DNA from: Gammaproteobacteria bacterium
Lineage (GTDB): Bacteria > Pseudomonadota > Gammaproteobacteria > SURF-13
NCBI GenBank assembly: GCA_016195665.1
Contig: JACPZD010000028.1
Location: forward strand, 62,001 to 126,000
Length of the DNA: 64,000 nt
Direction: 5' to 3'
Shown: piece after piece, positions 8,608-16,974 of the stretch
How the letters are laid out: each line of letters opens with the position of its first letter
Numbering within the stretch: position 1 is the first letter of the stretch
The notes under the pieces: generated by a model
What the model saw: only the letters and a program-made list of their open reading frames with translations
What the model was told of the DNA's origin: nothing
The model's database searches: none
Program-made: the position numbers and the translations under genes

Positions 8608-9960
8608 CTATTTGAGTCCATGCCGGTTGAGCAAATCATACAGGGTGGGCCTGCTGACACCCAGCAGCTCAGCGGCCTTGACGATATTCCCGTCCACCCT
8701 GCCCAATACCCTGATCACCGCATTGCGCTCGGCCTCATCGCGCACCTGGCGCAGGTTCACCGGCTCCGGCTCCTTCGCCGACGCCTGCAGCCCGAGATCC
8801 TCGGCATTGATCTGCGGGCCCTCCGACATAATCACGGCCCGCTTGATGCAGTTTTCCATTTCGCGCACGTTGCCCGGCCAGTTGTAATGCTCTATCACAT
8901 CCAGCGCCTCCGGCGTAAAACCGGCCAGCGAACGCCCCTGTTGCTTGGCGAATTTGTTGAGGAAGGCGTGCGCCAGCAGTGTAGCGTCTCCATCACGCTC
9001 GCGTAGCGGCGGGATGGTGATGACGATCTCGCTCAGCCGGTAATAGAGATCCTCGCGGAACGTGCCGGCCTCCATCAATTCCTTGAGATTCTGGTGCGTG
9101 GCGCAGACGATGCGCACATCCACGGGGATCTCTTCGCGCCCGCCGAGCCGTTCCACCACGCGTTCCTGCAAGAAGCGCAACAGCTTCGCCTGCAGGGACA
9201 TGGGCAGATCGCCCACCTCGTCCAGGAAAAACGTGCCGCCGTTGGCGTACTCGATCTTGCCCAGGGTTTGCTTGGTCGCACCGGTGAACGCACCCCGCTC
9301 GTAACCGAACAGCTCGCTCTCCAGCAGATTTTCCGGTATGGCCGCGCAGTTGATCGCCACAAAACGTTTGTTCGCGCGCGGGCTCAACTGGTGCAGCGCG
9401 CGCGCCAGCAGCTCCTTGCCGGTGCCGCTTTCACCCAGCAACAATACGGAGGCATCGGACGGCGCCACCCGCTCCACGCTGCGGCAGGCCTTCAGCATGC
9501 CCTGGTCCCGGCTGATGATGCCGTACATCGGCGAATCCGTCTGGATAAACTGCAGACGGCGGTTTTCCTGCTGCAGGGCGTGCAGGCGGCAGGCCCGGTC
9601 TATCATCAGGCCCAGAATCTGCGGGTCGAACGGCTTCTGATAAAAATCATAGGCGCCCATGCCTATGGCCTTCACGGCGTTGTCTTTGTCCTGATTGCCG
9701 GTGATGACGATGACCTTGGTATCCGGCGCCAGCGCGAGTATCTGCTCCAGCGTCGCAAAGCCCTCCGATGAGCCGTCCGGATCCGGGGGCAGGCCGAGAT
9801 CCATGGTAACCACCGGCGGCTCGTGGTGGCGCACTTGCGCGAGCGCCTCCTCGCGGTCACCGGCGACGAGCACCTCGTAACCGTCGAAACTCCAGCGCAT
9901 CTGCTTTTGCAGACCGGGGTCGTCCTCCACCACCAGCAGTATGCCTTTGTCCTGGCTCAC
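8608..9960 (-). CDS. prsR: PEP-CTERM-box response regulator PrsR (sigma-54 activator)
   Basis: A 450-residue NtrC-like regulator. The receiver domain spans residues 1-120 with phosphoacceptor D54 in the MDLGLPPD stretch. The AAA+ sigma-54 interaction domain has Walker A GESGTGK (176-182) and GAFTGA loop (223-228). A Fis-type helix-turn-helix ends the protein (AAELLGVSRPTLYDLL). GTG at 9960 is chosen as start: AAGGAGG lies four bases upstream, and the start overlaps the prsK stop (GTGA), so the two are translationally coupled. It should activate RpoN promoters next to PEP-CTERM boxes such as those at 2632 and 15561. Partner kinase: PrsK. Confidence 0.93.
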   Translation of the reverse strand: MSQDKGILLVVEDDPGLQKQMRWSFDGYEVLVAGDREEALAQVRHHEPPVVTMDLGLPPDPDGSSEGFATLEQILALAPDTKVIVITGNQDKDNAVKAIGMGAYDFYQKPFDPQILGLMIDRACRLHALQQENRRLQFIQTDSPMYGIISRDQGMLKACRSVERVAPSDASVLLLGESGTGKELLARALHQLSPRANKRFVAINCAAIPENLLESELFGYERGAFTGATKQTLGKIEYANGGTFFLDEVGDLPMSLQAKLLRFLQERVVERLGGREEIPVDVRIVCATHQNLKELMEAGTFREDLYYRLSEIVITIPPLRERDGDATLLAHAFLNKFAKQQGRSLAGFTPEALDVIEHYNWPGNVREMENCIKRAVIMSEGPQINAEDLGLQASAKEPEPVNLRQVRDEAERNAVIRVLGRVDGNIVKAAELLGVSRPTLYDLLNRHGLK

Positions 9961-12056
9961 AGAGCCTCCTTGGAAACATAGCCCGCTATGGCCTGGGCTT
10001 CGTGGCGCCGCACGATAACGCGGAAGATCGTACCGATAGCCTCGCAACTGGTGACCTCGATCCGGCCGCCCAATTGGTGGATGTATTCACGGCTTTCGTA
10101 GGCGCCGATACCCATGCCCGTCGCCTTGGTGGAGACAAAAGGCTTAAACAGGTTGTCGCGGATAAACTGCTCACTCATACCACACCCGGTGTCGGATATT
10201 TCGATTATTGCACAATTATCCTCGGCATTGAGGCGGACGCACACCCGCCCTTCCGATGAAGTGGCCTCGATGGCGTTCTGGATCAGGTGCCCGATCACCC
10301 GCTCCAACCGCTCACGATGGGCGAGCACATAAAGTCCGGCGCTTGTAATTTCAAGCGCCGGCGTATGTTTGGCGCCCGATTTTGCCATAATCACACGCCG
10401 CAATAGCTCATCGAGCGGCAGCGGGACGGGTTTTTCGTTGCTCTGTCCGCCGGCGCGCAACTGCAGCAACAAGTGCTTCATCTTTTCGACGGAGTGCCCG
10501 ATCGTGCCGAGCATATCCTGGCGAAATGCCGGGTTATCCTTATGACGTTCTGCATTGGCCAGCAGCAACGACAACTGTGACACCAGATTTTTGAGATCGT
10601 GCACCACAAAGGCGGACATGCGGTTGAACGACTCGAACTGGCGCGCCACCAGCAAGGCCTTGGCCGCCTCGACCTGCGCGAGATAGCTCGCCGCCTGGCG
10701 TCCCGCCGTCTTGAGCAGATCGCTCACCTCCCAGTTGAAGTGCACCTGCCCGCGCGACCGCGCCAAGACCACAAAACCGATGAGCCGGTCATGCAGCACC
10801 AGCGGCGCCACCAGCCACGCCTTGGGAATGGACCGCAGCCAACCGGGCAACTCCAGCGAGGCATAGAGATCGGGCTGGGCGGCATATTCTTCCAAATTGA
10901 CGACCCACTGGCGGCCTTCCAAAAAGCGGCACAACGGTCCGCCCGGCTGTTCAATGCCGTTCGCAGCGGGCATATTCCAATGCGCCGCGCGCTCGAAGGC
11001 CCCCGACTCCTGGGCAAGCCATAACGCCCCGCCCGGACTCTCCACCAACTCGGCAATAGCCTGAATGGAACGTTCATAGAATCTCACCCCGGGCTCGCCC
11101 TCGGACAAGGTGCGGGTGAAGCGCAGCCACTCCTCGCGGTAATCGTACTTGTAACTGAAAAAATGCTTACTGAGAAACACCCTGAGCCGCGCGCGCAGGG
11201 TGCCGGAAAACAGCAGCATGATGAGCAGCAGCGCGGCGCCGAACAGAAAGGTGACCTGCAGGACCGTACCCCAATTCCCGCCGAAGAAGCGCAGGTAATA
11301 GCCGACCGCCGCCATGACCAACAGGTACACGCCCGCGCCGAACAAGGCCGCGGAGTGAAACAGAATGCGGCGCGACACGAAAATCTCCAGCGACCACTTG
11401 GGGTTGCGCGCAGCCGATACTGCAACCAGCGGCACAATGAGCGCATTGATGATTCCGCGCGCCTCCCAGATGGCGCCGTCTATCCGCTTAAACAACATGG
11501 CGTCGGAGTAAAGATAAAAGTCATAGGCGAACATGCCGCCCAAACCGATGCATACATGCTTTATTCCCCAGCGTTGGTCGGAGCGGGTATTACGGAACAA
11601 CTGCTCCACCAGCACCATGCCTATCACCGCCAACACCACGCGAGCGGCAATGCCGGTCAGAAAATTGGGCGCTTGATTAACTGCAACGGAAAATACATGC
11701 GGATACACCGCCGCGGCTATCAGCAGAATACAGAGCAGTATCACCCCCGCCGCCATAAGCCGCAGCCCGCGTGACGACAAGGCCGCTGCCTGCCTGGAAA
11801 AACCCAGGAGAATCACCAGGAAGGCGAGCCATGCGGCGCCGCGCAGGACTTCAAGGAGATCGCCGGGAAGCGAGTACCCGCGGCCCTGGCTCACCTGGTA
11901 GGCCACCACCGCGGCCCAGAGAGCGGAAATCAGACAGGCCGCCGTTAACATCGCGCCTTGCAGACGACCGCGCCAACTGGTTAATAACAGCAGGGATAAA
12001 AACAGGAACGCCACGGCCGCCGTGGCGTAACTAATCGTTCCGATATCTGCGGTCAT
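9957..12056 (-). CDS. prsK: PEP-CTERM system sensor histidine kinase PrsK
   Basis: A membrane histidine kinase of 699 residues from the ATG at 12056; a GTG three codons upstream overlaps the ribosome site. Residues 1-290 are a multi-helix membrane sensor. A GAF-like region follows (about 310-470). The dimerisation/phosphoacceptor segment is VVHDLKN, with the histidine near residue 486. The ATPase has an N box HLIQNAIEA, G1 DTGCGM and G2 GMGIGAYES. The family is restricted to genomes with exosortase and PEP-CTERM proteins. The stop overlaps the prsR start by four bases. The signal it senses is unknown. Confidence 0.92.
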   Translation of the reverse strand: MTADIGTISYATAAVAFLFLSLLLLTSWRGRLQGAMLTAACLISALWAAVVAYQVSQGRGYSLPGDLLEVLRGAAWLAFLVILLGFSRQAAALSSRGLRLMAAGVILLCILLIAAAVYPHVFSVAVNQAPNFLTGIAARVVLAVIGMVLVEQLFRNTRSDQRWGIKHVCIGLGGMFAYDFYLYSDAMLFKRIDGAIWEARGIINALIVPLVAVSAARNPKWSLEIFVSRRILFHSAALFGAGVYLLVMAAVGYYLRFFGGNWGTVLQVTFLFGAALLLIMLLFSGTLRARLRVFLSKHFFSYKYDYREEWLRFTRTLSEGEPGVRFYERSIQAIAELVESPGGALWLAQESGAFERAAHWNMPAANGIEQPGGPLCRFLEGRQWVVNLEEYAAQPDLYASLELPGWLRSIPKAWLVAPLVLHDRLIGFVVLARSRGQVHFNWEVSDLLKTAGRQAASYLAQVEAAKALLVARQFESFNRMSAFVVHDLKNLVSQLSLLLANAERHKDNPAFRQDMLGTIGHSVEKMKHLLLQLRAGGQSNEKPVPLPLDELLRRVIMAKSGAKHTPALEITSAGLYVLAHRERLERVIGHLIQNAIEATSSEGRVCVRLNAEDNCAIIEISDTGCGMSEQFIRDNLFKPFVSTKATGMGIGAYESREYIHQLGGRIEVTSCEAIGTIFRVIVRRHEAQAIAGYVSKEAL

Positions 12057-12079
12057 ACCCAGCACACCTTACAAAGCAA

Positions 12080-12144
12080 TCACCGCGGAGGACACGGAGG
12101 AAACAAGCTGCCTTTTGATTGCAATCCTCTGCGCCCTCCGCGGT
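12080..12144. repeat. A-family palindrome, copy 3 (short)
   Basis: Inverted arms CACCGCGGAGGACACGGAGG and CCTCTGCGCCCTCCGCGG are separated by about 27 bases. It lies between the sugar transferase stop and the prsK start. It could form a hairpin in the transcript but has no U-run, so I do not call it a terminator. Confidence 0.7.
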
Positions 12145-12162
12145 CGTATTCGATTTTTGAGC

Positions 12163-13560
12163 CTATCTCGCGCCCTTGCCCCGCAACACCACTCTGATCG
12201 TCTCGAGCAGTATCATGATGTCGAGAAACAGAGTATGGTTTTTCACATAGTACAAATCATATTGGAGCTTTTCGACGGCGTCCGCAAGCGAGGCACCATA
12301 GGCATAACGCACCTGCGCCCAACCGGTGATGCCCGGTTTGATGCTATGCCGGGCATTGAAGTAGGGGATCTGAGCGGCCAGCTTCTCCACAAAGTAAGGC
12401 CTCTCGGGGCGCGGCCCGATAAAACTCATCTCGCCCTTGAAGACATTGATGATTTGCGGCAGTTCGTCAATCCGCAATTTGCGGATAATGCGCCCCACCC
12501 TGGTGATTCGATCGTCATCGGCCTTGGCCCAGCGCGGGCTGCCATCTTTTTCCGCATCCTGTCTCATACTGCGGAATTTATAGATCGTAAAGATTTGACC
12601 GCTCTGCCCCACACGTTCTTGCCGGTACAACACCGGGCGTCCATCCTCGAGTAGAATCGCGAGCGCGGTGATCAGCATGACGGGCAGGGTAGCCAGAAAT
12701 AATACCGAGCTCGCTACCAGGTCAAAGACGCGCTTGATCGCATTCCTCAGTACACCTTGACGGAAGCCTTCTCCGAACACCATCCAGCTGGTATTGAGCG
12801 AATCGAGTTGTACCTGTCCACATTCCCGCTCAAAAAAGGTGGACAGTTCGGTGATCTTGACGCCGCTCAGCTTGCACTCCAGCAACTCCTGCACCGGCAG
12901 ACCGCCGCCGCGCCAGTCGCGTACCGCAATGACAATCTCGTTCACGCCGTAATGTTTGGCCACGGAGAGGATGGATCCCTGCGCCGGCAGGACGCGCGAG
13001 GAACATACGTCATGCTGGGTCGCCAACAGGGGCAGGTAACCCACGATGTCAATATTTCCGGCGTGAAGATTCGACTGTGCGCCCTTCTCCACGTCAGCCG
13101 CCCGGGTACCCGTTCCGAGCACCAAGATACGCGGCTTGAAAGTGCCCAAGTTTGTCCATTTAAAGAGGATGGCGCGCGTTAACAACAGTCCTAAAAAGGC
13201 AATCAAAAAGGCAAGACCGAACACCCCCCGGCCTAAATAAAAGGAGGGCACAAGATAAAAGATGAGACCCAGAATTCCCGCGCCGAGCAAGAAGGCGAGC
13301 ACCAGTTGCAACAGAATGCCTCGCAAGCCTTCCCTAAAATCACCGTGATAAAGCCCCACCGCGCTCATGGCCAGAAGAATGAGTGAGGTGAAGACCAGAG
13401 ACTTAGGCCAAATCGGCGCCAGCGCATCGCTGAACCCTGCCTGATCCCCGGCAAAGCGCAGTGATCCGCCCAGATACACGGCCGAGACCAGAATTGCCGT
13501 CTCCACAAGAAGTAGCAGCAACACCTTAATCGGGATGTAATGGCTGAAGACGCGGATCAT
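12163..13560 (-). CDS. Polyprenyl glycosylphosphotransferase, PEP-CTERM associated (EpsB type)
   Basis: A 465-residue initiating glycosyltransferase of the WbaP/EpsB type. It transfers a sugar-1-phosphate to undecaprenyl phosphate, the first step of exopolysaccharide repeat-unit assembly. Four to five membrane helices (about residues 10-150) and a Rossmann-like CoA-binding region (LVLGTGTRAADVEKG) are followed by the catalytic bacterial sugar transferase domain: KRVFDLV, the membrane segment, YRQERVG, YKFRSM, LRIDELPQ, GPRPERP and PGITGWAQV. ATG at 13560 is preferred, with AGAGG about 11 bases upstream; an in-frame extension to 13629 adds residues unlike the family. The first sugar cannot be deduced. 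Confidence 0.88.
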   Translation of the reverse strand: MIRVFSHYIPIKVLLLLLVETAILVSAVYLGGSLRFAGDQAGFSDALAPIWPKSLVFTSLILLAMSAVGLYHGDFREGLRGILLQLVLAFLLGAGILGLIFYLVPSFYLGRGVFGLAFLIAFLGLLLTRAILFKWTNLGTFKPRILVLGTGTRAADVEKGAQSNLHAGNIDIVGYLPLLATQHDVCSSRVLPAQGSILSVAKHYGVNEIVIAVRDWRGGGLPVQELLECKLSGVKITELSTFFERECGQVQLDSLNTSWMVFGEGFRQGVLRNAIKRVFDLVASSVLFLATLPVMLITALAILLEDGRPVLYRQERVGQSGQIFTIYKFRSMRQDAEKDGSPRWAKADDDRITRVGRIIRKLRIDELPQIINVFKGEMSFIGPRPERPYFVEKLAAQIPYFNARHSIKPGITGWAQVRYAYGASLADAVEKLQYDLYYVKNHTLFLDIMILLETIRVVLRGKGAR

Positions 13561-13677
13561 TCTAATTACGACCTCTTTTATTCCCTGGCTTTTTTGGAGT
13601 GCCGGCCGACTAATCCGTCGAACCTTCAATGAAGGCTTACGACACCTCTGATACTTTCCTGTAGCGCGTAGCGCCGC

Positions 13678-13781
13678 ACTGACTGCAAAATATAACCGCA
13701 GAGGTCGCAGAGGAGATGCGTTATTTCAAGACACCCCCAACACCTCTGCGTCCTCAGCGGTGAGTTTTTTATCAGCGCATC
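13678..13781. repeat. A-family palindrome, copy 4 (first of a direct duplication)
   Basis: Starts ACTGACTGCAAAATATAACC, carries CGCAGAGGTCGCAGAGG and the facing CCTCTGCGTCCTCAGCGG, and ends TTTTTTATCAGCGCATC. The same string recurs at 13816-13939, so the pair is a direct duplication of over 100 bp. Confidence 0.8.
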
Positions 13782-13813
13782 CGGTGCAATGCGCTACGCT
13801 TATTGCACCCTAC
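13778..13813. repeat. Short dispersed palindrome, copy 1 (GCGCTACGC core)
   Basis: CATCCGGTGCAATGCGCTAC followed by GCTTATTGCACCCTAC. The two TGCAAT/ATTGCA arms form a hairpin. A close reverse-complement copy is at 43122-43155. The repeat joins the two direct A copies. Confidence 0.6.
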
Positions 13814-13815
13814 AT

Positions 13816-13939
13816 ACTGACTGCAAAATATAACCGCAGAGGTCGCAGAGGAGATGCGTTATTTCAAGACACCCCCCAACTATTTCAAGACACCCCCCAA
13901 CATCTCTGCGCTCAGCGGTGAGTTTTTTATCAGCGCATC
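13816..13939. repeat. A-family palindrome, copy 5 (second of a direct duplication)
   Basis: This is the second copy of the 13678-13781 unit. It differs by an internal tandem duplication of about 20 bases (TATTTCAAGACACCCCCC occurs twice) and a small deletion in the right arm. The rest of the gap up to 14139 shows no gene I can support. Confidence 0.8.
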
Positions 13940-14139
13940 TACGTGCCAGCCGCTTACCCTGCTTAAAAGTATCGGCTTCCTACGTGGCAACTTTAATTCG
14001 CCACAGGTCTTCTTTGACATGCGCTCGACAGACGGCGTGCCTTTGGCCCTATGGGTGGACCGCAAAGCGGGATGCCTTGAAAGCGGCGCCCTGCTGACAA
14101 TGGCATCATTTTACCGTTGTTTACCCACACACACCGAGT

Positions 14140-14158
14140 TTTGTCGGATTTTTTTACA
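14140..14158 (+). promoter_or_regulatory. Candidate PEP-CTERM box upstream of lytic transglycosylase
   Basis: TTTGTCGGATTTTTTTACA matches the box shared by the two PEP-CTERM genes at 16 of 19 positions, including both outer half-sites. It is 117 bases upstream of the transglycosylase ATG. No -24/-12 element with correct spacing was found between them, so function is uncertain. Confidence 0.45.
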
Positions 14159-14274
14159 GTCCAACCATTCCGTCCCCGGCTTCTTGCTATAACTAACTGA
14201 AAACAATAATAAATAAAATCAAGGTATGAAACTTGCTCAGGGCTATCCAAATGCATCCGTATACCCAGAAGCTT

Positions 14275-15219
14275 ATGAAAACAGCCAAACTCGCTCTTTC
14301 CCTGCCTGTGCTGTGGTCGCTCTCCGCGACCGCCGATATAGTCAGCCCCTCTCTCGGCGCGCTGGAAGCCGCGGCCAGCCAGGGGGACCCCGAGGCCCAA
14401 ACGGCGTTGGCCGTAAGATATGAGCATGCGGAAGGGGTGCCCAGGAATTACTCCAGGGCCATCGAGCTTTACTGCAAGGCCGCCAAGCAGGGCGGCGCCA
14501 ACGCCCAGTTCAAGCTCGGCTGGATGTACGCCAACGGCCGCGGTGTGTCACGGGACGACGGCCTGGCTCTGGCGCTGTTTGATCTCGCGGCCAAGCAGGG
14601 ACACAGCTTCGCGCAACAGATGATGGGTAACATGGGTGAGGCGATCCAACCCAAGACGCCGGCCTGCCTTAAACCGGAATCTGTTCCCATCCAGAATTTG
14701 GCCCTCGACTCACCGGCGAAGAAAGAGATCGCAAAGCTGGTCTATCAACTGGCCCCGGCTTACTCCGTAGACCTGGCGCTGGCGCTGGCGATCATCGCCG
14801 TCGAATCCGGCTTCCGGGTCAACGCGGTCTCGCCCAGGCAAGCCCAGGGCCTGATGCAGCTCATCCCGTCCACCGCACAACGGTTCCGCGTCAAGAACGC
14901 CTTTGACGCCGCCGACAACATCAAGGGCGGCCTGGCCTATCTGCAGTGGCTGCTCGCCTATTTTCAGGGTAACATCTTTTACGTCGCGGCCGCTTATAAC
15001 GCCGGCGAGGGCGCGGTGGACCAGTATCACGGCGTGCCTCCTTATCCCGAGACGCAAAGCTACGTAGGAAAGGTCACCAGGATGTACCCGAAAACCCAAC
15101 ATCCCTATCAGGAGCACATCACCGGCCCGTCGCCGCTGGTGACGAAGCTTGAGGTGGCGCTGGTCGCTCCCGGCATCCTGCCTCCCGCGACACTAGTACG
15201 TCCCGGTACGTCGCAATGA
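14275..15219 (+). CDS. Lytic transglycosylase with Sel1-like repeats
   Basis: A secreted peptidoglycan lytic transglycosylase of about 314 residues. The N-terminus MKTAKLALSLPVLW...ATA is a signal peptide. Two Sel1/TPR-like repeats follow (GDPEAQTALAVRYEHAEG, GGANAQFKLGWMYANGRG). The SLT domain has catalytic Glu in AIIAVESGF, then GLMQLIPSTA and AAYNAGEGAV. ATG 14275 is used because it gives a clean signal peptide; ATG 14251 is also possible. The last 18 codons, reading VAPGILPPATLVRPGTS, come from a D repeat that provides the C-terminus just before the stop. The stop overlaps the next start (ATGA). A PEP-CTERM-box-like site lies upstream, so it may belong to the PrsR regulon. Confidence 0.85.
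   Translation: MKTAKLALSLPVLWSLSATADIVSPSLGALEAAASQGDPEAQTALAVRYEHAEGVPRNYSRAIELYCKAAKQGGANAQFKLGWMYANGRGVSRDDGLALALFDLAAKQGHSFAQQMMGNMGEAIQPKTPACLKPESVPIQNLALDSPAKKEIAKLVYQLAPAYSVDLALALAIIAVESGFRVNAVSPRQAQGLMQLIPSTAQRFRVKNAFDAADNIKGGLAYLQWLLAYFQGNIFYVAAAYNAGEGAVDQYHGVPPYPETQSYVGKVTRMYPKTQHPYQEHITGPSPLVTKLEVALVAPGILPPATLVRPGTSQ
15173..15212 (-). repeat. D-family palindromic element, copy 1 (inside coding sequence)
   Basis: GTCGCTCCCGGCATCCTGCC, then TCCCGCGACACTAGTACGTC and a truncated right end. It encodes the tail of the transglycosylase. Related copies are at 28935, 33965 and 54381, and the E subfamily at 26071 and 37351. Confidence 0.82.
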
Positions 15220-15560
15220 ACGAGCTATTCGGCTGGATCATCGTAACGGGCCTGGGCCTGGTCATCATCGGCATATTTCTGTTGTCCAGCCAGATTTCCG
15301 AGCATATGCGGGTCGCCGCCCAGATGATAGTGAACGGCAACAAACAGATCCTCGATCGCCTTGCCGCATTCACCCACCCCTCACCTCAGGAGCAGCCTAC
15401 TGCTCAGCCCGGCAGAACCATCGAACGCCGGATTTATCAAAGAAGGGACCCGCTTAAGCAGCTTATGCAGGCTGCGGCGGAAGGCGAGCGCAGACGCTCT
15501 CCCGGCCGCCGCCTTGAGGATATGCTCGCGGCTCACGCGGCAGGCTACAGCCCTGATTGA
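15216..15560 (+). CDS. Small single-span membrane protein, unknown function
   Basis: A 114-residue protein with one N-terminal membrane helix (about residues 5-25, WIIVTGLGLVIIGIFLL). An amphipathic helix and a charged, Arg-rich C-terminal half follow (ERRIYQRRDPLKQL, ERRRSPGRRLEDML). I recognise no family. Its ATG overlaps the transglycosylase stop by four bases, so the two are translationally coupled and probably act together. The PEP-CTERM box of the next gene begins directly after its stop. The terminal D repeat of the upstream gene sits right at the junction. Confidence 0.7.
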   Translation: MNELFGWIIVTGLGLVIIGIFLLSSQISEHMRVAAQMIVNGNKQILDRLAAFTHPSPQEQPTAQPGRTIERRIYQRRDPLKQLMQAAAEGERRRSPGRRLEDMLAAHAAGYSPD

Positions 15561-15579
15561 TTTGTCGAATAATTTTACA
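15561..15579 (+). promoter_or_regulatory. PEP-CTERM box (likely PrsR operator)
   Basis: TTTGTCGAATAATTTTACA, identical to the site at 2632-2650 on the other strand. It lies 86 bases before the -24 element of the downstream PEP-CTERM gene, a usual distance for a sigma-54 activator site. Confidence 0.78.
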
Positions 15580-15665
15580 CTCACCTATACTTCTCTGAGA
15601 GCGCTACCTCACTAAATTTTAAAAAATGTAATAATAACAGTAAGTTAAAAATTGTTTGTACTTTC

Positions 15666-15681
15666 TGGCACAAAAAATGCT
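15666..15681 (+). promoter_or_regulatory. Sigma-54 -24/-12 promoter of second PEP-CTERM gene
   Basis: TGGCAC, five A, ATGCT: the GG and GC dinucleotides have exact RpoN spacing. It lies 57 bases before the ATG at 15738 and downstream of the conserved box. Confidence 0.82.
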
Positions 15682-15737
15682 GAGTTAGTAATTGAATGAA
15701 GATTTTTATCGTTAATTAGTGTAAGGAGATTAAAACC

Positions 15738-16874
15738 ATGAATAAAAAATACAGCGCCATTGCGGCCGGCGTGATGATGGCCGTGGCGGGTACGGCAGCC
15801 GAGGCCTCGCATTTTCGCGGCGCCGCGATGATACCAAGCGTCAACGCCAACGGTCTATTAACCGTAACCACCACTAATTTCTGGCGGCCAACGGGTGTTT
15901 CAAGCGCGTTTGCCTCAGTCGGCGGGGGAGCAACTTTTGTAAGTTCGGCTCCATCCGTTATAGACACCAGTGACAGCCGTTTCACCAAGGTCACAAATGT
16001 TGACACGTATCAATTAAATAACGCCGGGACCTACGGCATCAGTTGGAGCAGTTGCTGCCGTGTAGCAGGGATTCGCAATTGGGATGGTTTCGGATCGAGC
16101 TCAACCAGCTGGACCATGAATTCGACCATCGTGTGGAACGGCGCCACCGCCAACACGCCCATCCTGTTTAACTTCAGCTCGGTGCAGCCCGAGGTGGTGC
16201 GCGGCGTGAACTACAACGGTAATCTCGGCGCCGTTGGCGGCGCGGGCATCACCCTAAGCTACGACCAGACTCTGAACGGCATACCGGTGCAACCGCCTGG
16301 ATTTGCCGTCGACACCAGTACCGGCGCCCTTTCCATACCTGCTGTCAACACTGCGGCCTATATTGATAATAGCGGAGGTAATGCGGGCGCCGACTATGCC
16401 TTCAGCGGCAATATCAACGCGAGCGACGGCAGCAAAGTGGAATTCGACTGGCTATTCGACGCGGTGAACACCGCCGGCAATAACGCGCCTACCGTGACCG
16501 ACGCCATCATCAATGCCTTGGTCGGCGCCACTGTCAACCATACCTTCACCGCGACCGATGACGGTCTGCCGAATCCTCCCAACGCATTGACTTGGAGCGG
16601 CCTTGTCGGCTTCTTGGGCGCCGCCCCGGCGATCCTTCCGACGTTTAATCCTCTGACCCAGGTGTTCACCTGGAATACCACCGGTTCCGCCGTGGGTACC
16701 TATATTGCTCTGGTTCAGGCCTCGGATGGTTCTCTTACCGATATTGGCCAGTTGACCATTAAGCTGGGGACGCAGCCAGGCCGGGTGCCCGAGCCCGCGA
16801 CTTTATCGCTGCTCGGCTTGGGGCTCGCCGGCTTGGGGTGGATAGGCCGCAGGAAAAAGCCGGCCAACGGCTGA
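15738..16874 (+). CDS. PEP-CTERM protein with Ig-like domain
   Basis: A 378-residue exported protein. The signal peptide covers about residues 1-23 (MNKKYSAIAAGVMMAVAGTAAEA). The body is Gly/Asn/Thr/Ser-rich with an SSCCRV cysteine pair near residue 100. A cadherin/Ig-like segment follows (about 250-345, NNAPTVTDAI...HTFTATDDG). The C-terminal sorting signal is VPEPATLSLLGLGLAGLGWI followed by GRRKK. The start is fixed by AAGGAG (15723-15728). It is preceded by a PEP-CTERM box and sigma-54 promoter and followed by a strong terminator, so it is a monocistronic unit probably switched by PrsK/PrsR. It is likely a surface or matrix protein released or anchored by exosortase; the precise role is unknown. 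Confidence 0.9.
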   Translation: MNKKYSAIAAGVMMAVAGTAAEASHFRGAAMIPSVNANGLLTVTTTNFWRPTGVSSAFASVGGGATFVSSAPSVIDTSDSRFTKVTNVDTYQLNNAGTYGISWSSCCRVAGIRNWDGFGSSSTSWTMNSTIVWNGATANTPILFNFSSVQPEVVRGVNYNGNLGAVGGAGITLSYDQTLNGIPVQPPGFAVDTSTGALSIPAVNTAAYIDNSGGNAGADYAFSGNINASDGSKVEFDWLFDAVNTAGNNAPTVTDAIINALVGATVNHTFTATDDGLPNPPNALTWSGLVGFLGAAPAILPTFNPLTQVFTWNTTGSAVGTYIALVQASDGSLTDIGQLTIKLGTQPGRVPEPATLSLLGLGLAGLGWIGRRKKPANG

Positions 16875-16899
16875 CCGGTTCATCTTTTCAGTTACCTTC

Positions 16900-16930
16900 A
16901 AGAACTCCCCTCTGGGGAGTTCTTTTTTTT
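16900..16930 (+). terminator. Rho-independent terminator after PEP-CTERM gene
   Basis: AAGAACTCCCC, loop TCT, GGGGAGTTCTT, then a run of T. The stem is perfect and starts 26 bases after the stop codon. Confidence 0.9.
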
Positions 16931-16974
16931 AGGAACTCTGAAAAATCCCGCTCTTAGGTAGGTTACACTTTAAA

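Noticed and set aside
12080-12144. A-family hairpins as Rho-independent terminators
   Set aside because: Most copies lack a T-run after the stem and several lie between co-directional genes or overlap coding ends.
13678-13939. Possible CRISPR array because of direct repeats
   Set aside because: Only two long copies, each internally palindromic, with no regular spacers or cas genes.
14159-14190. Candidate -24/-12 promoter around CCCCGGCTTCTTGCT upstream of the transglycosylase
   Set aside because: Only six bases separate GG and GC; RpoN promoters need ten.
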